Source of the DNA: Bacteroidota bacterium
GTDB taxonomy: Bacteria > Bacteroidota > Bacteroidia > AKYH767-A > 2013-40CM-41-45
DNA length: 64,000 nt
Assembly: GCA_016720655.1 (NCBI GenBank)
Contig: JADKKE010000009.1
Location: 62,001-126,000, forward strand
Direction: 5' to 3'
Numbering within the stretch: position 1 is the stretch's first letter; every line of letters begins with the position of its first letter. Made by a program: the position numbers and the translations under genes. Shown one piece after another: positions 37,701-47,170 of the stretch. The notes under the pieces are model-generated. The model was not told the origin of the DNA, did not search any database, and saw only the letters and a program-made list of their open reading frames with translations.

Positions 37701-38702
37701 TGCAGGCGGGTTTATTCCATATCCTGTTGCTCCATCATCGTCAGCATCTCCATTGTAGCAATATCCAAAACCTCTTTGCACATCGCAGCCCACGTAGTCA
37801 TCGAATGCATTTCCAAGATCAGCATCCACCCATGAACCGAAATACGTACTGAATAAAGTGGTCGAAGAACGGTTGATGATTTTGTACTTGTAGAATGTCA
37901 TGTTATTGATTTCATCATTGGTATTGAAACCAAAAGCCTGTGCTTGAATTTCAACTCCAATATTGAAACGGGAACCTGTTTCCGTATGAATATTTCCTGC
38001 ATCATTGAATACCCACCAAATCGTTTGATCTCCTAATAAATATTCTCCGCACTGCTGGCCTGTAGAAGAAAGGTTAAATCGCGGGTAATCCCCTGTTTGA
38101 TAATCGTAGACTCCATTGGAATCAACATCTTCAAAAGGCGCAAGAAACTGCCCTTGATTCAATGTCGCATCACCATTGCCCGGCCATGTTTTGATCGCAT
38201 CCGGAACCGTATATCCATCAAGATCCCCACTGTGTGAATTGTAATAATTCACAAAATCAGCAACATCTGCTTTATTTATCTTCCAATGTTTGTCGTATTT
38301 CTGACACACATCATTCGTGATTGTTGCATTGGTAACATCCAATGGTCCCGGCCAGAAATCGTTTCCTGACTGACGATAGGTTTGTGCAGCCATTTTCAGG
38401 TTCCCCTGATTATCCAGACCACCCACCCAAATAGCGCCGGAGAACAAGGAATGTTTTCCGGATCCGTACGGAACCTCATACTCAGCATTTCCAACAAGAT
38501 CCCACCACATATCACCACTGATATAAATCGGTGTGCGAACATTGTTGATGTCCAGATCTGCCCGACCTGAAGAAGCAGTACAACCGGCATAGATCTTATG
38601 ATTACCCGGATCTGCAAGTCGGTGCTGACCGATGTTTTCTTTTGCCACTGAGAGCGAAGTCAGCCCCAGGAAAAAGAACATTGCTTTGGCGAATTTATTC
38701 AT
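34731..38702 (-). CDS. Large exported protein with FlgD-like C-terminal domain
   Basis: A ~1,323-residue exported protein. Among several in-frame starts, ATG at 38702 is preferred because it gives a standard signal peptide (MNKFAKAMFFFLGLTSLSVA). The body is beta-rich with calcium-site-like loops (DVDSNGVYDYQTGDYP near 175-190 and DNDRDLIVDEPGEQ near 340). The last ~100 residues (VVPNPYYAYSGYE, SSGMYIIHVDAG) are a FlgD/PNP-type domain rather than a canonical T9SS type A tail, though it may still direct sorting. It lies between a TonB-dependent receptor and a PorV/PorQ-like protein and is most likely a surface partner of that pair. Substrate is unknown. Confidence 0.85.
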   Translation of the reverse strand: MNKFAKAMFFFLGLTSLSVAKENIGQHRLADPGNHKIYAGCTASSGRADLDINNVRTPIYISGDMWWDLVGNAEYEVPYGSGKHSLFSGAIWVGGLDNQGNLKMAAQTYRQSGNDFWPGPLDVTNATITNDVCQKYDKHWKINKADVADFVNYYNSHSGDLDGYTVPDAIKTWPGNGDATLNQGQFLAPFEDVDSNGVYDYQTGDYPRFNLSSTGQQCGEYLLGDQTIWWVFNDAGNIHTETGSRFNIGVEIQAQAFGFNTNDEINNMTFYKYKIINRSSTTLFSTYFGSWVDADLGNAFDDYVGCDVQRGFGYCYNGDADDDGATGYGINPPAIGMDFFEGPLADDSDAVDNDRDLIVDEPGEQIIMSKFVYYNNDFSNTGNPSTDLHYYNYLRGIWKDGSKLLYGGTGYQSGGDTCDFMFPGDTDPTGWGTNGQTGLFAWSENLPKPGDPPNEPDDRRFLQSAGSFTLQPGAVNFITTGAVWARTSSGGPIASVKLLRLADDKAQILFDNCFKIVDGPDAPKMTIREMNRELIISLTNLSTSNNYKELYQEKDPAVTTSISYFKFEGYKVYQLASPDVSSNDLKDADKARLIFQCDIKNGISQIVNQYFQPELNAFAPVEEVNGEDNGLRHTFRVTTDAFASGDPVLVNHKTYYFMAIAYAYNPDEATFDPIAEGLGAPFLAGRRGSTGTAIDVYTAIPHITTPEAEGLVLNTFYGDGPEITRLTGLGNGYNIGSDRATLDIKQDQINDIIFNQNKSKIDFPTYQASRGPVDIRIYDPIKVVPGNFELWLTDTATTTGEWRLKNVNTGQIDNSVKTLEFPYDQLFENYGFYVSINQVKSPGEYPAGGNGFIEASVTYADANSRWFSGVPDIDGEEKLNWIRSGSCDASPCPDFDGIDDPEVYEKILGGSWAPFKVVNRDGSGDKLAPAPNILATTTGKYAQDLDSLRFLTGVDIIMTNDKSKWSRCVVFETNYRFQDSEGKALKNLIRRHPSLNLDGTYSATDSGFSWFPGYAIDVETGERLNIAFGEDSYLTDANGFFGETGGDMKFNPTSTYYYPTDTASDPRIIAGGKHFLYVFGRKSAHNVTNPPASDTSFWGPAYDGCQHIYSKLWPIPRPNVTTLNSAEKKTVTEVWKDCMWVSCPMAVASQTWLSNDAKVRIRMTHPYRSFTNDSSVTLNAYKPLYQFSRDSKVGLVKQAEVAKSAMDLINVVPNPYYAYSGYEQNQLDNRVKIVNLPAKCTVRIYTPGGALVRTFKRDSPLDNSSGSIYPELNSSTSIDWDLKNSVGVPVSSGMYIIHVDAGSIGERTIKFFGVMRPIDLDTF

Positions 38703-38749
38703 GTTATATCGAGTCATTATTATCACGATTTGAAGAAAGAAAATGAAGA

Positions 38750-41700
38750 TTAGAAATTCAACTGAACGCCCAAACGAATACGGCGTGGTAAGCTGTAATT
38801 TCCAGGATTATTTTCAGCGATTGTGTACAAATCAATATATGCTTGCGGACTCACCTGTTGGTTGATGCTTGGCTGTGCACCTGCAGAAGCGAGGTAACCA
38901 TCATCATCCGGACTACCTGTAGCGCGGTATACACTAATAACATTCTGTGCATCCAGAAGATTCAACACCTGCAAATAAACATTGCAGAAAACCGGGCGAC
39001 GACCTTCTCCGTCTTTCTTCTTGCCAAGTTTGATTTCAAAATCTTTGTCAACTTTCGCATCGATCTTAAACTGCCATGGATACCGTGAGCCGTTCAAACT
39101 ACCGTTGATTGTACTTCTGCCATTCGCAGCTGTTGTAAAATCAGCTTCCGGTGTAATGTTTCCTTTTCTTGTATACGGAGTTCCTGAACCGGCACGTACC
39201 ACAAAGTTTACACCTGCATTGGCAAATACTTGTTTGCCAAACCAAACAGGACCATCGTAATTTTTTCCGGAAGCGTAGTGATAATCGAAGGATGTAACCA
39301 ACATGTGACGTTGATCGAAACTGAGTGGTAATGTTTCTCTAAGATTCGTTTGTCCCTGTTGAGCGAGGATACCGGCACTTGCATTGGCATCAGAGCCTGT
39401 ACCATCAGCAAACTGCAAAGTATAACTCACGTTCATCCGGATGTTTCCGGTACGACGGAGATCGTAAGAAAATGTTAATCCCTTTACAGTTCCGAAATCC
39501 AGGTTACCATAGGTTGAATAAGTAATCGGATATGCATACTGAACCGTAGTATATTGAATCATATCACGCAACTCTTTGTAAAATGCAGCAATCGAGAATG
39601 CTGAACTTCTGATGATCTTTTGCTGGAACACGATTTCGTAATCAGTCGTGCGTTCCGGTTTTAAATCAGGATTACTGATTGTAGAATTGATACTCTGAGC
39701 AAGATTCTGGTAGGAAACCGGATTGAAACGAATCAGGTTCAAATCTTGCGGACGTTGAGTAAGGATGTCGTAGTGAGCAGCAAAATAAGCTTCATCAGAA
39801 ATCGGGAAAGAGAATGCAATACGAGGCATCACATTCACCTGCGGTGAATAATCTTTGAAGATTTCCGGACGTACACGTTTGTTAATCTTATCATCGTAGT
39901 TTACCAGGTATGGCTGGATTCCACCCAGAGATCCACTGTTCTCAACAAGACCGGTCAAATCGGTAATTTGATTCCCAATGGCATCGTACCATTTGTCATC
40001 CTTACGGAAACCTGTGATCTGAGTCGGGTTCTGTGAATTGTTGACATAGACATAATAATCGCTGCCAATATTATCCGGAATATTTCCGAGGTTTTTTACT
40101 TCCTGATCACCTGCAGTATGCGTTTGATAAATCAGGTATTTGTCTTTCAATACACTTTGATTGGCATCAAAACGATCAACACGAACACCGATATTAAATA
40201 TCAGGTCATTGAATGTAAACCGATCCTGAATGTAACCGGCGATGTAGTTCGGACGGAAGGCATCAATCGGACGAATGTAATTGTTCTCACTATTTTTATC
40301 GCGGTAGAAGGATTCAATAGACGAACTGTTCTTCTGCATATTTCCGAGATAGTCATATCCATAATATCCGATCAGTCCATTGCTTAACAATTCATCCGGT
40401 GTAAACATCGAAAGCGAAAAACGAGAAGGATCAATCGCATCAACCTGGATCGTATCATTCATCGCAAAACCCAATTGTTCGCGAACCTTTTCATAAAATC
40501 CGGGAGCATCATCTCCATCGATGTTGGAGGATGGATCATAAAGCGCTTCAGAATAATTTACCAGAGTGATTGGTGTGTTTCCCAGGGAACCATAAGAGAT
40601 CTGAGCTGAATTCGGATCAACACCTGTGATTCTGCTATTCGCAAGTTGTCTCATCAATCCCCACAAATTGTTTGGATTCACTGACCAGGCTCTGTCAGTT
40701 CTTTGTTCGTATTCAATACCGACAACGATGTTGTGGTTTTTTAAATCGGCAGATCCGGATGCGCTGATACGGAACTGACTCTGATCATCAATACCATAAA
40801 AACTTCTTGTCCGACCCGGAGTCGCCCACAATCCGTATGTATTCAACTGTAAACGGTTGTCATTGTTGATCAATGCACCGTTGTTAATAATGTTAAACAA
40901 ATTATCCTGATAACCGAAGGCACCCAATCCGCTTGTGAGATCGTAATATTGAGTAGTGTAATTGGAAGTATTTGGATTTTGTGAGCCCGGTTCAAAAGTC
41001 ACCAGTGTATCAAAAGCTCCTACCTGATTGAAAACAAGACTATCATTATCATTTACATCTTTCAATGTGACAACCTGATAACCGGGACTGCCGTAGGCTG
41101 TAAATTTCCCTACATACCCATAATCAAATATTTTGTCTTTGTGGAGTGCATTCTGATCTACCGAATGACCATGAGAATAATCCACCTGGATAGAATAGAA
41201 TGCATTCTTAATTCCTGTGGATGCTTTCTCCTGAGCTTCAGAAGTAAATCGCTGTGTTAATTTTGCAAAAGCTCTCCAGTTAGTCCCAATCGTCTGAGGA
41301 TTGTTATCATAATTCATCAGGGAATAGATGTCGATGTAATCGCGGCTTTCTGTCCTCTCAATAGATCCACCCATCGTGAGTGTGACATTTTTTGCAGGAC
41401 GGATATCAATCTTTCCATTCAATCGAGCAGCATTCGCAGCAACATTTGGACGAGCCTTTACTTTTTCAAGACTATCCATTGTATAATAAGATGAGCGATG
41501 GATATAGCCGAATCCTGTTGGTGAAAGAATCAAAGGATTTTTTCTTGCACTTTCGAGGACATCCTCCTTCACAACATAAAAAGGTGCTGCAGAAGGTGAA
41601 GGATCTTTGTCGTATTGATATTCTGCCGAAAGGAAAAATCCGGCTACGGGTTGTCCGGACTTTTGTCCTGTAGAATCTTTCTTTGTAAAAATTGGTCCTG

Positions 41701-42466
41701 ATAAATCGAGGGAAGCAAGATTGTATCCGTACTCATCAAACAATTCAGAAGTAACAAACTCAACTCCGCCTGAAAATTGTTTGGAAGGTCCGCGTGTTGT
41801 AACAGAGATGATACCACCGGTTGCATCGCCGTACTGTGCCGGAACTCCACCGGTGATTACTGTAATTTGTTCTGTTCCTTTTTGTGGAAGGCCAAGACCT
41901 CCGCGCACTTTCATACCGTCTACATAATAGGAAGTAGCATCTGAACGTGAACCACGAATGTTAAGATTAGAACTTCCGTCATCTTTTTGAAACACACCTG
42001 CACTTTGTGATGCGATCGATGCCACATCACGTGTTGGTGCTGCCTGAATTTCTTCGTAGGAAACGGTCTTTTGTGTAGCCGGACTTCCTTTGTCGATGAG
42101 TGGGATTTCATAATCGACAATTTCAACAGGTCCGAGATCAACACCTTTCCCTAATTCTAAATTCGCAAAGGAAATTTTATCGATGGTAACAAGGACACCC
42201 TGAATCGCCTGCGCATTGTAACCTACACAGGTTGCTTTCACATCGTACTTACCGGGATTCAAAGGTTTGATGGAAAAGTTACCATCAAAGTCTGTGACCG
42301 CTGCCTGAATCTGCGTTCCGTTGAGAAGGGCTGCTACACTGGCAAAGGGTACTCCTTCTTTGCCACCTTTTTCTGTAACCTTACCGCGGATTTCACCCGA
42401 TTGTGCAAAGGCTCCAATCCCGATGAATAGCATTGCGATAAGTGGTAAGTAAAACTTTCGTCCCAT
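38750..42466 (-). CDS. TonB-dependent receptor with carboxypeptidase-like N-terminal domain
   Basis: A 1,238-residue outer-membrane receptor. Signal peptide ~1-22; a carboxypeptidase-regulatory-like domain ~23-110 (GEIRGKVTEKGG and NPGKYDVKATCVGY); a plug domain ~125-235 (DVASIASQSAGVFQKDDG, IRGSRSDATSYYVDGMKV); then the 22-strand barrel to the C-terminal NF. Such proteins bring large ligands through the outer membrane using TonB-ExbBD energy. The first gene of the 33628-42466 operon, it may form a docking complex with the large exported protein and the PorV/PorQ-like protein. No SusD partner is adjacent, so this is not a standard polysaccharide utilisation pair. It diverges from smc. Confidence 0.94.
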   Translation of the reverse strand: MGRKFYLPLIAMLFIGIGAFAQSGEIRGKVTEKGGKEGVPFASVAALLNGTQIQAAVTDFDGNFSIKPLNPGKYDVKATCVGYNAQAIQGVLVTIDKISFANLELGKGVDLGPVEIVDYEIPLIDKGSPATQKTVSYEEIQAAPTRDVASIASQSAGVFQKDDGSSNLNIRGSRSDATSYYVDGMKVRGGLGLPQKGTEQITVITGGVPAQYGDATGGIISVTTRGPSKQFSGGVEFVTSELFDEYGYNLASLDLSGPIFTKKDSTGQKSGQPVAGFFLSAEYQYDKDPSPSAAPFYVVKEDVLESARKNPLILSPTGFGYIHRSSYYTMDSLEKVKARPNVAANAARLNGKIDIRPAKNVTLTMGGSIERTESRDYIDIYSLMNYDNNPQTIGTNWRAFAKLTQRFTSEAQEKASTGIKNAFYSIQVDYSHGHSVDQNALHKDKIFDYGYVGKFTAYGSPGYQVVTLKDVNDNDSLVFNQVGAFDTLVTFEPGSQNPNTSNYTTQYYDLTSGLGAFGYQDNLFNIINNGALINNDNRLQLNTYGLWATPGRTRSFYGIDDQSQFRISASGSADLKNHNIVVGIEYEQRTDRAWSVNPNNLWGLMRQLANSRITGVDPNSAQISYGSLGNTPITLVNYSEALYDPSSNIDGDDAPGFYEKVREQLGFAMNDTIQVDAIDPSRFSLSMFTPDELLSNGLIGYYGYDYLGNMQKNSSSIESFYRDKNSENNYIRPIDAFRPNYIAGYIQDRFTFNDLIFNIGVRVDRFDANQSVLKDKYLIYQTHTAGDQEVKNLGNIPDNIGSDYYVYVNNSQNPTQITGFRKDDKWYDAIGNQITDLTGLVENSGSLGGIQPYLVNYDDKINKRVRPEIFKDYSPQVNVMPRIAFSFPISDEAYFAAHYDILTQRPQDLNLIRFNPVSYQNLAQSINSTISNPDLKPERTTDYEIVFQQKIIRSSAFSIAAFYKELRDMIQYTTVQYAYPITYSTYGNLDFGTVKGLTFSYDLRRTGNIRMNVSYTLQFADGTGSDANASAGILAQQGQTNLRETLPLSFDQRHMLVTSFDYHYASGKNYDGPVWFGKQVFANAGVNFVVRAGSGTPYTRKGNITPEADFTTAANGRSTINGSLNGSRYPWQFKIDAKVDKDFEIKLGKKKDGEGRRPVFCNVYLQVLNLLDAQNVISVYRATGSPDDDGYLASAGAQPSINQQVSPQAYIDLYTIAENNPGNYSLPRRIRLGVQLNF

Positions 42467-42855
42467 ATCAAGTATGTATTAATGTTAAGATTTAGTTAAT
42501 GCGGGTGGTAAAAGTATAAATTGAAAAATTAAAAGCAAAACAAATTTTCATCCCCGTTTAATGATGATTTTTCCGTTTTTATCTTATCAATTCTGAAACA
42601 GGAATTGAAAAACGAAAATTCATTTCTTTGGAAAGTATTATATTTTACTTTTAACTATCAGCTGTTATTATTCATTTAGATTTTCCGGACGAAAGGTGGG
42701 AATAGCAATTTAATTGAATGTCAGAGCATGGTCAATTCACGTTGTTTGCATGAATTTACAGGACTTTTAAACAGGTATTGAGTTATTAACAAAATAGGGC
42801 TTCTTGGGAGAAAAAGCTATTTTTGCGGCTATTCCCTGAAACACACACATTTTAT
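42467..42855. other. Divergent promoter region between the receptor operon and smc
   Basis: This 389-bp AT-rich gap has no gene and must hold the promoters of both divergent genes. A -7-like TATTTTTG (42818-42825) lies 30 bp before smc, without a clear -33 TTG at 20 bp. A 7-bp inverted repeat TCAATTC (42587-42593) / GAATTGA (42602-42608) could be an operator, but this is weak. Confidence 0.45.
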
Positions 42856-45800
42856 ATGCGGTTAACTACCTTAGAGATCAAAGGATTCAAAAGTTTTGGC
42901 GAAAAAGTGACTATCCACTTCGACAAAGGAGTAACTTCCATTGTAGGCCCCAACGGAAGTGGTAAGTCAAATGTCGTGGATGCCATGCGCTGGGTTCTTG
43001 GAGAACAAAAAACCAGAATGCTTCGCTCCGAAAAGATGGAAAATATCATCTTTAACGGAACCAAAACACGTAAACCGGCCAACCTTGCCGAAGTTTCATT
43101 GTCATTTGAGAATACTAAAAATATTCTCCCAACAGAATATTCTACTGTCACAATCACCCGCAGGTTGTACCGTACCGGGGAAAGCGATTACCTGTTGAAC
43201 AATGTTCCCTGCAGACTGAAAGATATTACCGAGCTGTTTATGGACACCGGTATTGGTTCGGATTCCTATGCCATCATTGAGTTAAAAATGGTGGATGAAA
43301 TCCTGAATGATAAAAACAATGCCATTAAAAATCTGCTCGACGAAGCAGCCGGAATTTCAAAATACAAGACCCGGAAAAAACAGACGCTTTCTAAGCTTGA
43401 AGATACTGATAAAGATCTCAGCCGTGTGAATGATTTGCTCTTTGAAATAGAGCGAAACATGAAAACGCTGGAATCTCAATCGCGCAAAACGGAACGGTAT
43501 TACAAACTCAAGGAACAATACAAAGAACTGAGTTCCGAACTCGCTCTGTTCACTCTTGCCGGCAGTAAAAAAACCTTTGAAGAATTACAACAACAGGAAG
43601 AAAAACAGCAGGAGGAAAAAATAACTCTCGATACCGCTCTCGATTCTGCAGAAGCAGAATTGCAAATTGTCAAATTGCATTCTCTTGATAAAGAAAAGGA
43701 ACTTTCGGAAGCGCAAAAATTGCTCAACGAGAAAGTTGCATTTATCCGGCAACAGGAAAATGACAAAAAGATCAGCCATGAAAAGCTGAAACATCTGCAG
43801 GACAAAGAAGCTTCTGTGTCCCAGCAACTTTCTTCCGATAAAACAACTTTGTTATCTACACAGGAACAAATTTCAAAATCGGAAGAGGATAAATTCAACG
43901 AAGAAATAATTCTGGAGCAATTGCAGCAGCAGTTGCAGGAATTAAAAGTTGCACTGGATGAAACCCGTGGGAATCACGATCAAATGAAAAGCGATATCAA
44001 TCGCCTTTCGTCAGAAGCGCGTTCCATTCAGTCCTCAATGCACGAATCTGAAAAAAGCCTCGCTGTAACACAAGCCCGCAAAGATTCTATTCAAAAAGAA
44101 ATCGAACGACTTTCCGATGATTCGATGACCAAACAACTCGAACACGATGATCTGCATGCAAAAGCAGAACAAAGCCGGCAGTTGAAGGAAGAAAAAGAAC
44201 ATCTCCACTCCTCTTTGCTGAGCAACGAAGAACATCTCGCCACTGAAATAATCCGGGGCGATGAAGAACTGAAAAAGCTTACCGAAGAAGTGATTGGCGA
44301 AGGCCGCAAACTGGATGCCCGTCAAAATGAATTTAACCTTACAAAAAGTTTGGTTGAAAACCTGGAAGGCTATCCTGAATCCTTGCGCTACCTTCGTAAG
44401 AATTCCCCTTCAACAAGTGCTGCTCCTCTTTTTTCTGAAATTCTGAACTGTCCGGCTGAATACAAATCTGCCATCGAGAATTACCTCGATCCGTTCATGA
44501 ATTATTTTGTCATTGATCAGATAGAAGAAGCCAGCCGTGCCGTTAATGTACTGAGTGAAGCAGCGAAAGGCCGTGCGAATTTCTTCATCCTGAAAAATTT
44601 CGAAGACGCTCCGATCCCTTCCTTTGAACAGGTTTCGGATTGCATGCCTGCTATCAGCATCATTGATATCGCCGAGAAATACCGTCCGCTTTGCAATCAT
44701 TTGTTGCGCAACGTTTATGTGGTAACAGAGAACCAGGAAAACACTCCCTTCCTGCAACAAGACAATAAATCACTTGTTTTCATTTCCAAAAACGGAAAAT
44801 ATTGCCGTACACGGCATTCTCTTTCCGGTGGTTCCATCGGACTGTTTGATGGTAAGCGAATCGGTCGTGCTAAACACCTGGAAAACCTCAGTAAAGAAAT
44901 CGAAACTCTCGCTCTGGGCCTTGATCGTTTGAAAACACAACGCGATCTCGTACAGCAACAGCTTCAGGAAAACAAACGGAACAAAGAAAAACTTACTGCC
45001 GATAAAAACCGTTTGCAACAGGAAGCCAACAAAGCTGTTCATGAACATTCGTCATTAAAAAACAAAGCGGAGCACCTCAACTCCAGCATCGAAAACAACC
45101 AGCGAATCCTGCACGGTCTGCACGAACAGCTTACCGCCATCGATGAAACGCTCAGTCAGAATAACCTGAGCTTCCACGAACATCTCGAGCAACTCCGTAC
45201 ACAATACGAAACGATTAGCGGACAACTCAACACACTCCAGCAGGAATTCAATTCCCTCACGGAAGTGATGAATAATCAAAGTCAGGGATACAACCAGCAC
45301 AACATTCAGTGTATTCAGCAACAAAATAAAATCGCAACGATCATTCGTGATCATGCTTACAAAGTAAACTTGCTGGACACATTGACGAAAAACATCAGCA
45401 CGAATGGAACTGAGATGGAAAATATCCAGAATCAAATTCGTGAGCTGCTTGAATCGTCCACTGATTTTGACAGTCAATTGCTGACTTTGTATTCCGAGAA
45501 AGACGTGATGGAGCAATCTGTTGCAGCCGTTGAAACAGACTATTTTAAAGCACGTGGATCAATCGACGAACTCGAAACAAAAATTCGTCAGGTGCGTCAC
45601 CAGCGTGAACAATCTGAACAAATCGGATTGGCCATTAAGGATAAAACCATGGAGCTGAAAATGCAGCTCAATTCATTGAAAGAACGATTGTCGGTCGAAT
45701 TCAATCTCGACATCAACGACATGCTGGAGAAAGAACCATCTCCGGACTGGACAGAAGAAGAACTCCGGGAGAAAGTTTCGAAGCAAAAGAATCAACTCGA

Positions 45801-46413
45801 CAATTACGGACCTATTAATCCTATGGCCGTAGAAGCGTATACTGAAATCAGTGAACGCCATACTTTCATCAATACACAGAAAGATGACCTTGCAAAAGCA
45901 AAAGAATCTCTTCTGAAAACAATCGAAGAAATTGAAGTGACGGCCCGTGAAAACTTCATGAAAGCATTCACTGACATCCGTCAGAATTTCATCCATGTGT
46001 TCCGTTCACTCTTTACGGAAGATGACGATTGCGACCTTGTATTGCTGAATCCGGAAAATCCAACTGAGAGTGAAGTGCAGATCATCGCCAAACCAAAAGG
46101 CAAACGTCCGCTTTCCATCTCCCAGCTTTCCGGTGGAGAAAAAACGCTTACTGCCACTGCCCTGCTGTTCAGTATTTACCTCTTGAAACCGGCTCCGTTC
46201 TGCATCTTTGATGAAGTTGACGCGCCTCTTGATGATATGAACATCGACAAGTTCAACAACATCATTCGCAAATTCTCAAAAGATTCACAATTCATCATCA
46301 TTACCCACAACAAGCGTACGATGGCTGCTACAGACATTATGTACGGTATCACGATGGTGGAACAAGGTGTCACGCAGGTGGTGCCTGTAGATCTTGCTGA
46401 AATGGCTGAGTAA
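42856..46413 (+). CDS. smc: Chromosome segregation protein SMC
   Basis: A 1,185-residue structural maintenance of chromosomes ATPase. Domain order: N-terminal Walker A GPNGSGKS (31-38), long coiled coil (~165-500), hinge (~515-665), second coiled coil (~670-1000), then the ABC signature LSGGEKT (1091-1097) and Walker B with FCIFDEVDAPLDD (~1115-1127). The ATG at 42856 (MRLTTLEIKGFKSFG) is preferred over an in-frame TTG at 42823. It forms a ring with ScpA and ScpB to fold DNA; neither is in this window. A terminator follows at 46433. Confidence 0.97.
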   Translation: MRLTTLEIKGFKSFGEKVTIHFDKGVTSIVGPNGSGKSNVVDAMRWVLGEQKTRMLRSEKMENIIFNGTKTRKPANLAEVSLSFENTKNILPTEYSTVTITRRLYRTGESDYLLNNVPCRLKDITELFMDTGIGSDSYAIIELKMVDEILNDKNNAIKNLLDEAAGISKYKTRKKQTLSKLEDTDKDLSRVNDLLFEIERNMKTLESQSRKTERYYKLKEQYKELSSELALFTLAGSKKTFEELQQQEEKQQEEKITLDTALDSAEAELQIVKLHSLDKEKELSEAQKLLNEKVAFIRQQENDKKISHEKLKHLQDKEASVSQQLSSDKTTLLSTQEQISKSEEDKFNEEIILEQLQQQLQELKVALDETRGNHDQMKSDINRLSSEARSIQSSMHESEKSLAVTQARKDSIQKEIERLSDDSMTKQLEHDDLHAKAEQSRQLKEEKEHLHSSLLSNEEHLATEIIRGDEELKKLTEEVIGEGRKLDARQNEFNLTKSLVENLEGYPESLRYLRKNSPSTSAAPLFSEILNCPAEYKSAIENYLDPFMNYFVIDQIEEASRAVNVLSEAAKGRANFFILKNFEDAPIPSFEQVSDCMPAISIIDIAEKYRPLCNHLLRNVYVVTENQENTPFLQQDNKSLVFISKNGKYCRTRHSLSGGSIGLFDGKRIGRAKHLENLSKEIETLALGLDRLKTQRDLVQQQLQENKRNKEKLTADKNRLQQEANKAVHEHSSLKNKAEHLNSSIENNQRILHGLHEQLTAIDETLSQNNLSFHEHLEQLRTQYETISGQLNTLQQEFNSLTEVMNNQSQGYNQHNIQCIQQQNKIATIIRDHAYKVNLLDTLTKNISTNGTEMENIQNQIRELLESSTDFDSQLLTLYSEKDVMEQSVAAVETDYFKARGSIDELETKIRQVRHQREQSEQIGLAIKDKTMELKMQLNSLKERLSVEFNLDINDMLEKEPSPDWTEEELREKVSKQKNQLDNYGPINPMAVEAYTEISERHTFINTQKDDLAKAKESLLKTIEEIEVTARENFMKAFTDIRQNFIHVFRSLFTEDDDCDLVLLNPENPTESEVQIIAKPKGKRPLSISQLSGGEKTLTATALLFSIYLLKPAPFCIFDEVDAPLDDMNIDKFNNIIRKFSKDSQFIIITHNKRTMAATDIMYGITMVEQGVTQVVPVDLAEMAE

Positions 46414-46432
46414 TAAAGTCCGAAAATTGCTT

Positions 46433-46463
46433 AAAATGCCTTCTGACCGGAGGCATTTTTTTT
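46433..46463 (+). terminator. Intrinsic terminator after smc
   Basis: AAAATGCCT (46433-46441) pairs with AGGCATTTT (46451-46459), with a T-run to 46463. It lies ~20 bp after the smc stop and separates it from the following gene. Confidence 0.88.
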
Positions 46464-46531
46464 GTCCAAATGACGGATGTCCTGTTCTATCAGCAGCCTG
46501 GAAAATACTTTTAGAGAAAATAAAGCTGCGA

Positions 46532-47152
46532 ATGAAAAAAGCAATAATTCTCTTCGTGTTCCTATGCCCATTTTTGGGGAAATCACAAAGTTTAACGAAT
46601 ACTGAATGGTTTGGAACCAATCCCCCCAGTATTAACCTATACTTCTATTTTGGAACGGATACTCTGTCCTATTCTACCAGCAGTTCCGGATTTACCCCTT
46701 TGAGTCTGTTTACAGCCACGAATGGTCAGTTTGCCATTTCAGATCTGTCAGGAAGTGCATTGTGCGTGGATACAGGTTTTTATTCGTACGCAATACAGGG
46801 CAACACGCTTAGCTTTACTTTGATTGCTGACAATTGTGCTTCACGGCGCAATACATTAACCAATTATTCCTGGACCCGGGTAAGTACTACCGGACAACCT
46901 ACGATCGAATCAAGGCATCTGAATATTCGTCTGATTCAATCAGGCAGCGATGGAGTATTTATTATTTCGGGTGAACAAATTCTGAATGGAAAAATGGAAT
47001 TCACCGTTTACAGTACATCCGGTAAAATTCAGATTCACGATTTTTCAGATAACTCCGAAAGAAAGATTGATTTAAGCCAATTACCGGAAGGAATTTATTT
47101 TGTGGCCATCCGGACGAATGACGGAGTCTATTCACAAAAAATTCTTCGCTAA
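46532..47152 (+). CDS. Small T9SS-sorted secreted protein (206 aa)
   Basis: The ATG at 46532 starts a clear signal peptide (MKKAIILFVFLCPFLGKSQ); an open frame to 46394 overlaps smc and its terminator and is dropped. Residues ~22-120 form a small beta-rich module (WFGTNPPSINLYFYFG) resembling META/HslJ-like or lipocalin-type folds only loosely. The last ~80 residues look like a T9SS type A sorting domain (LNIRLIQSGSDG to GIYFVAIRTNDG). It meets the adjacent giant gene at 47171 convergently, 18 bp apart. Function unknown. Confidence 0.78.
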   Translation: MKKAIILFVFLCPFLGKSQSLTNTEWFGTNPPSINLYFYFGTDTLSYSTSSSGFTPLSLFTATNGQFAISDLSGSALCVDTGFYSYAIQGNTLSFTLIADNCASRRNTLTNYSWTRVSTTGQPTIESRHLNIRLIQSGSDGVFIISGEQILNGKMEFTVYSTSGKIQIHDFSDNSERKIDLSQLPEGIYFVAIRTNDGVYSQKILR

Positions 47153-47170
47153 ACAATACTTCTTCTGCTT

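Noticed and set aside
42818..42825. TATTTTTG as the smc promoter
   Set aside because: It matches the -7 box, but no TTG is found 20 bp upstream, so the support is too weak for a separate entry.
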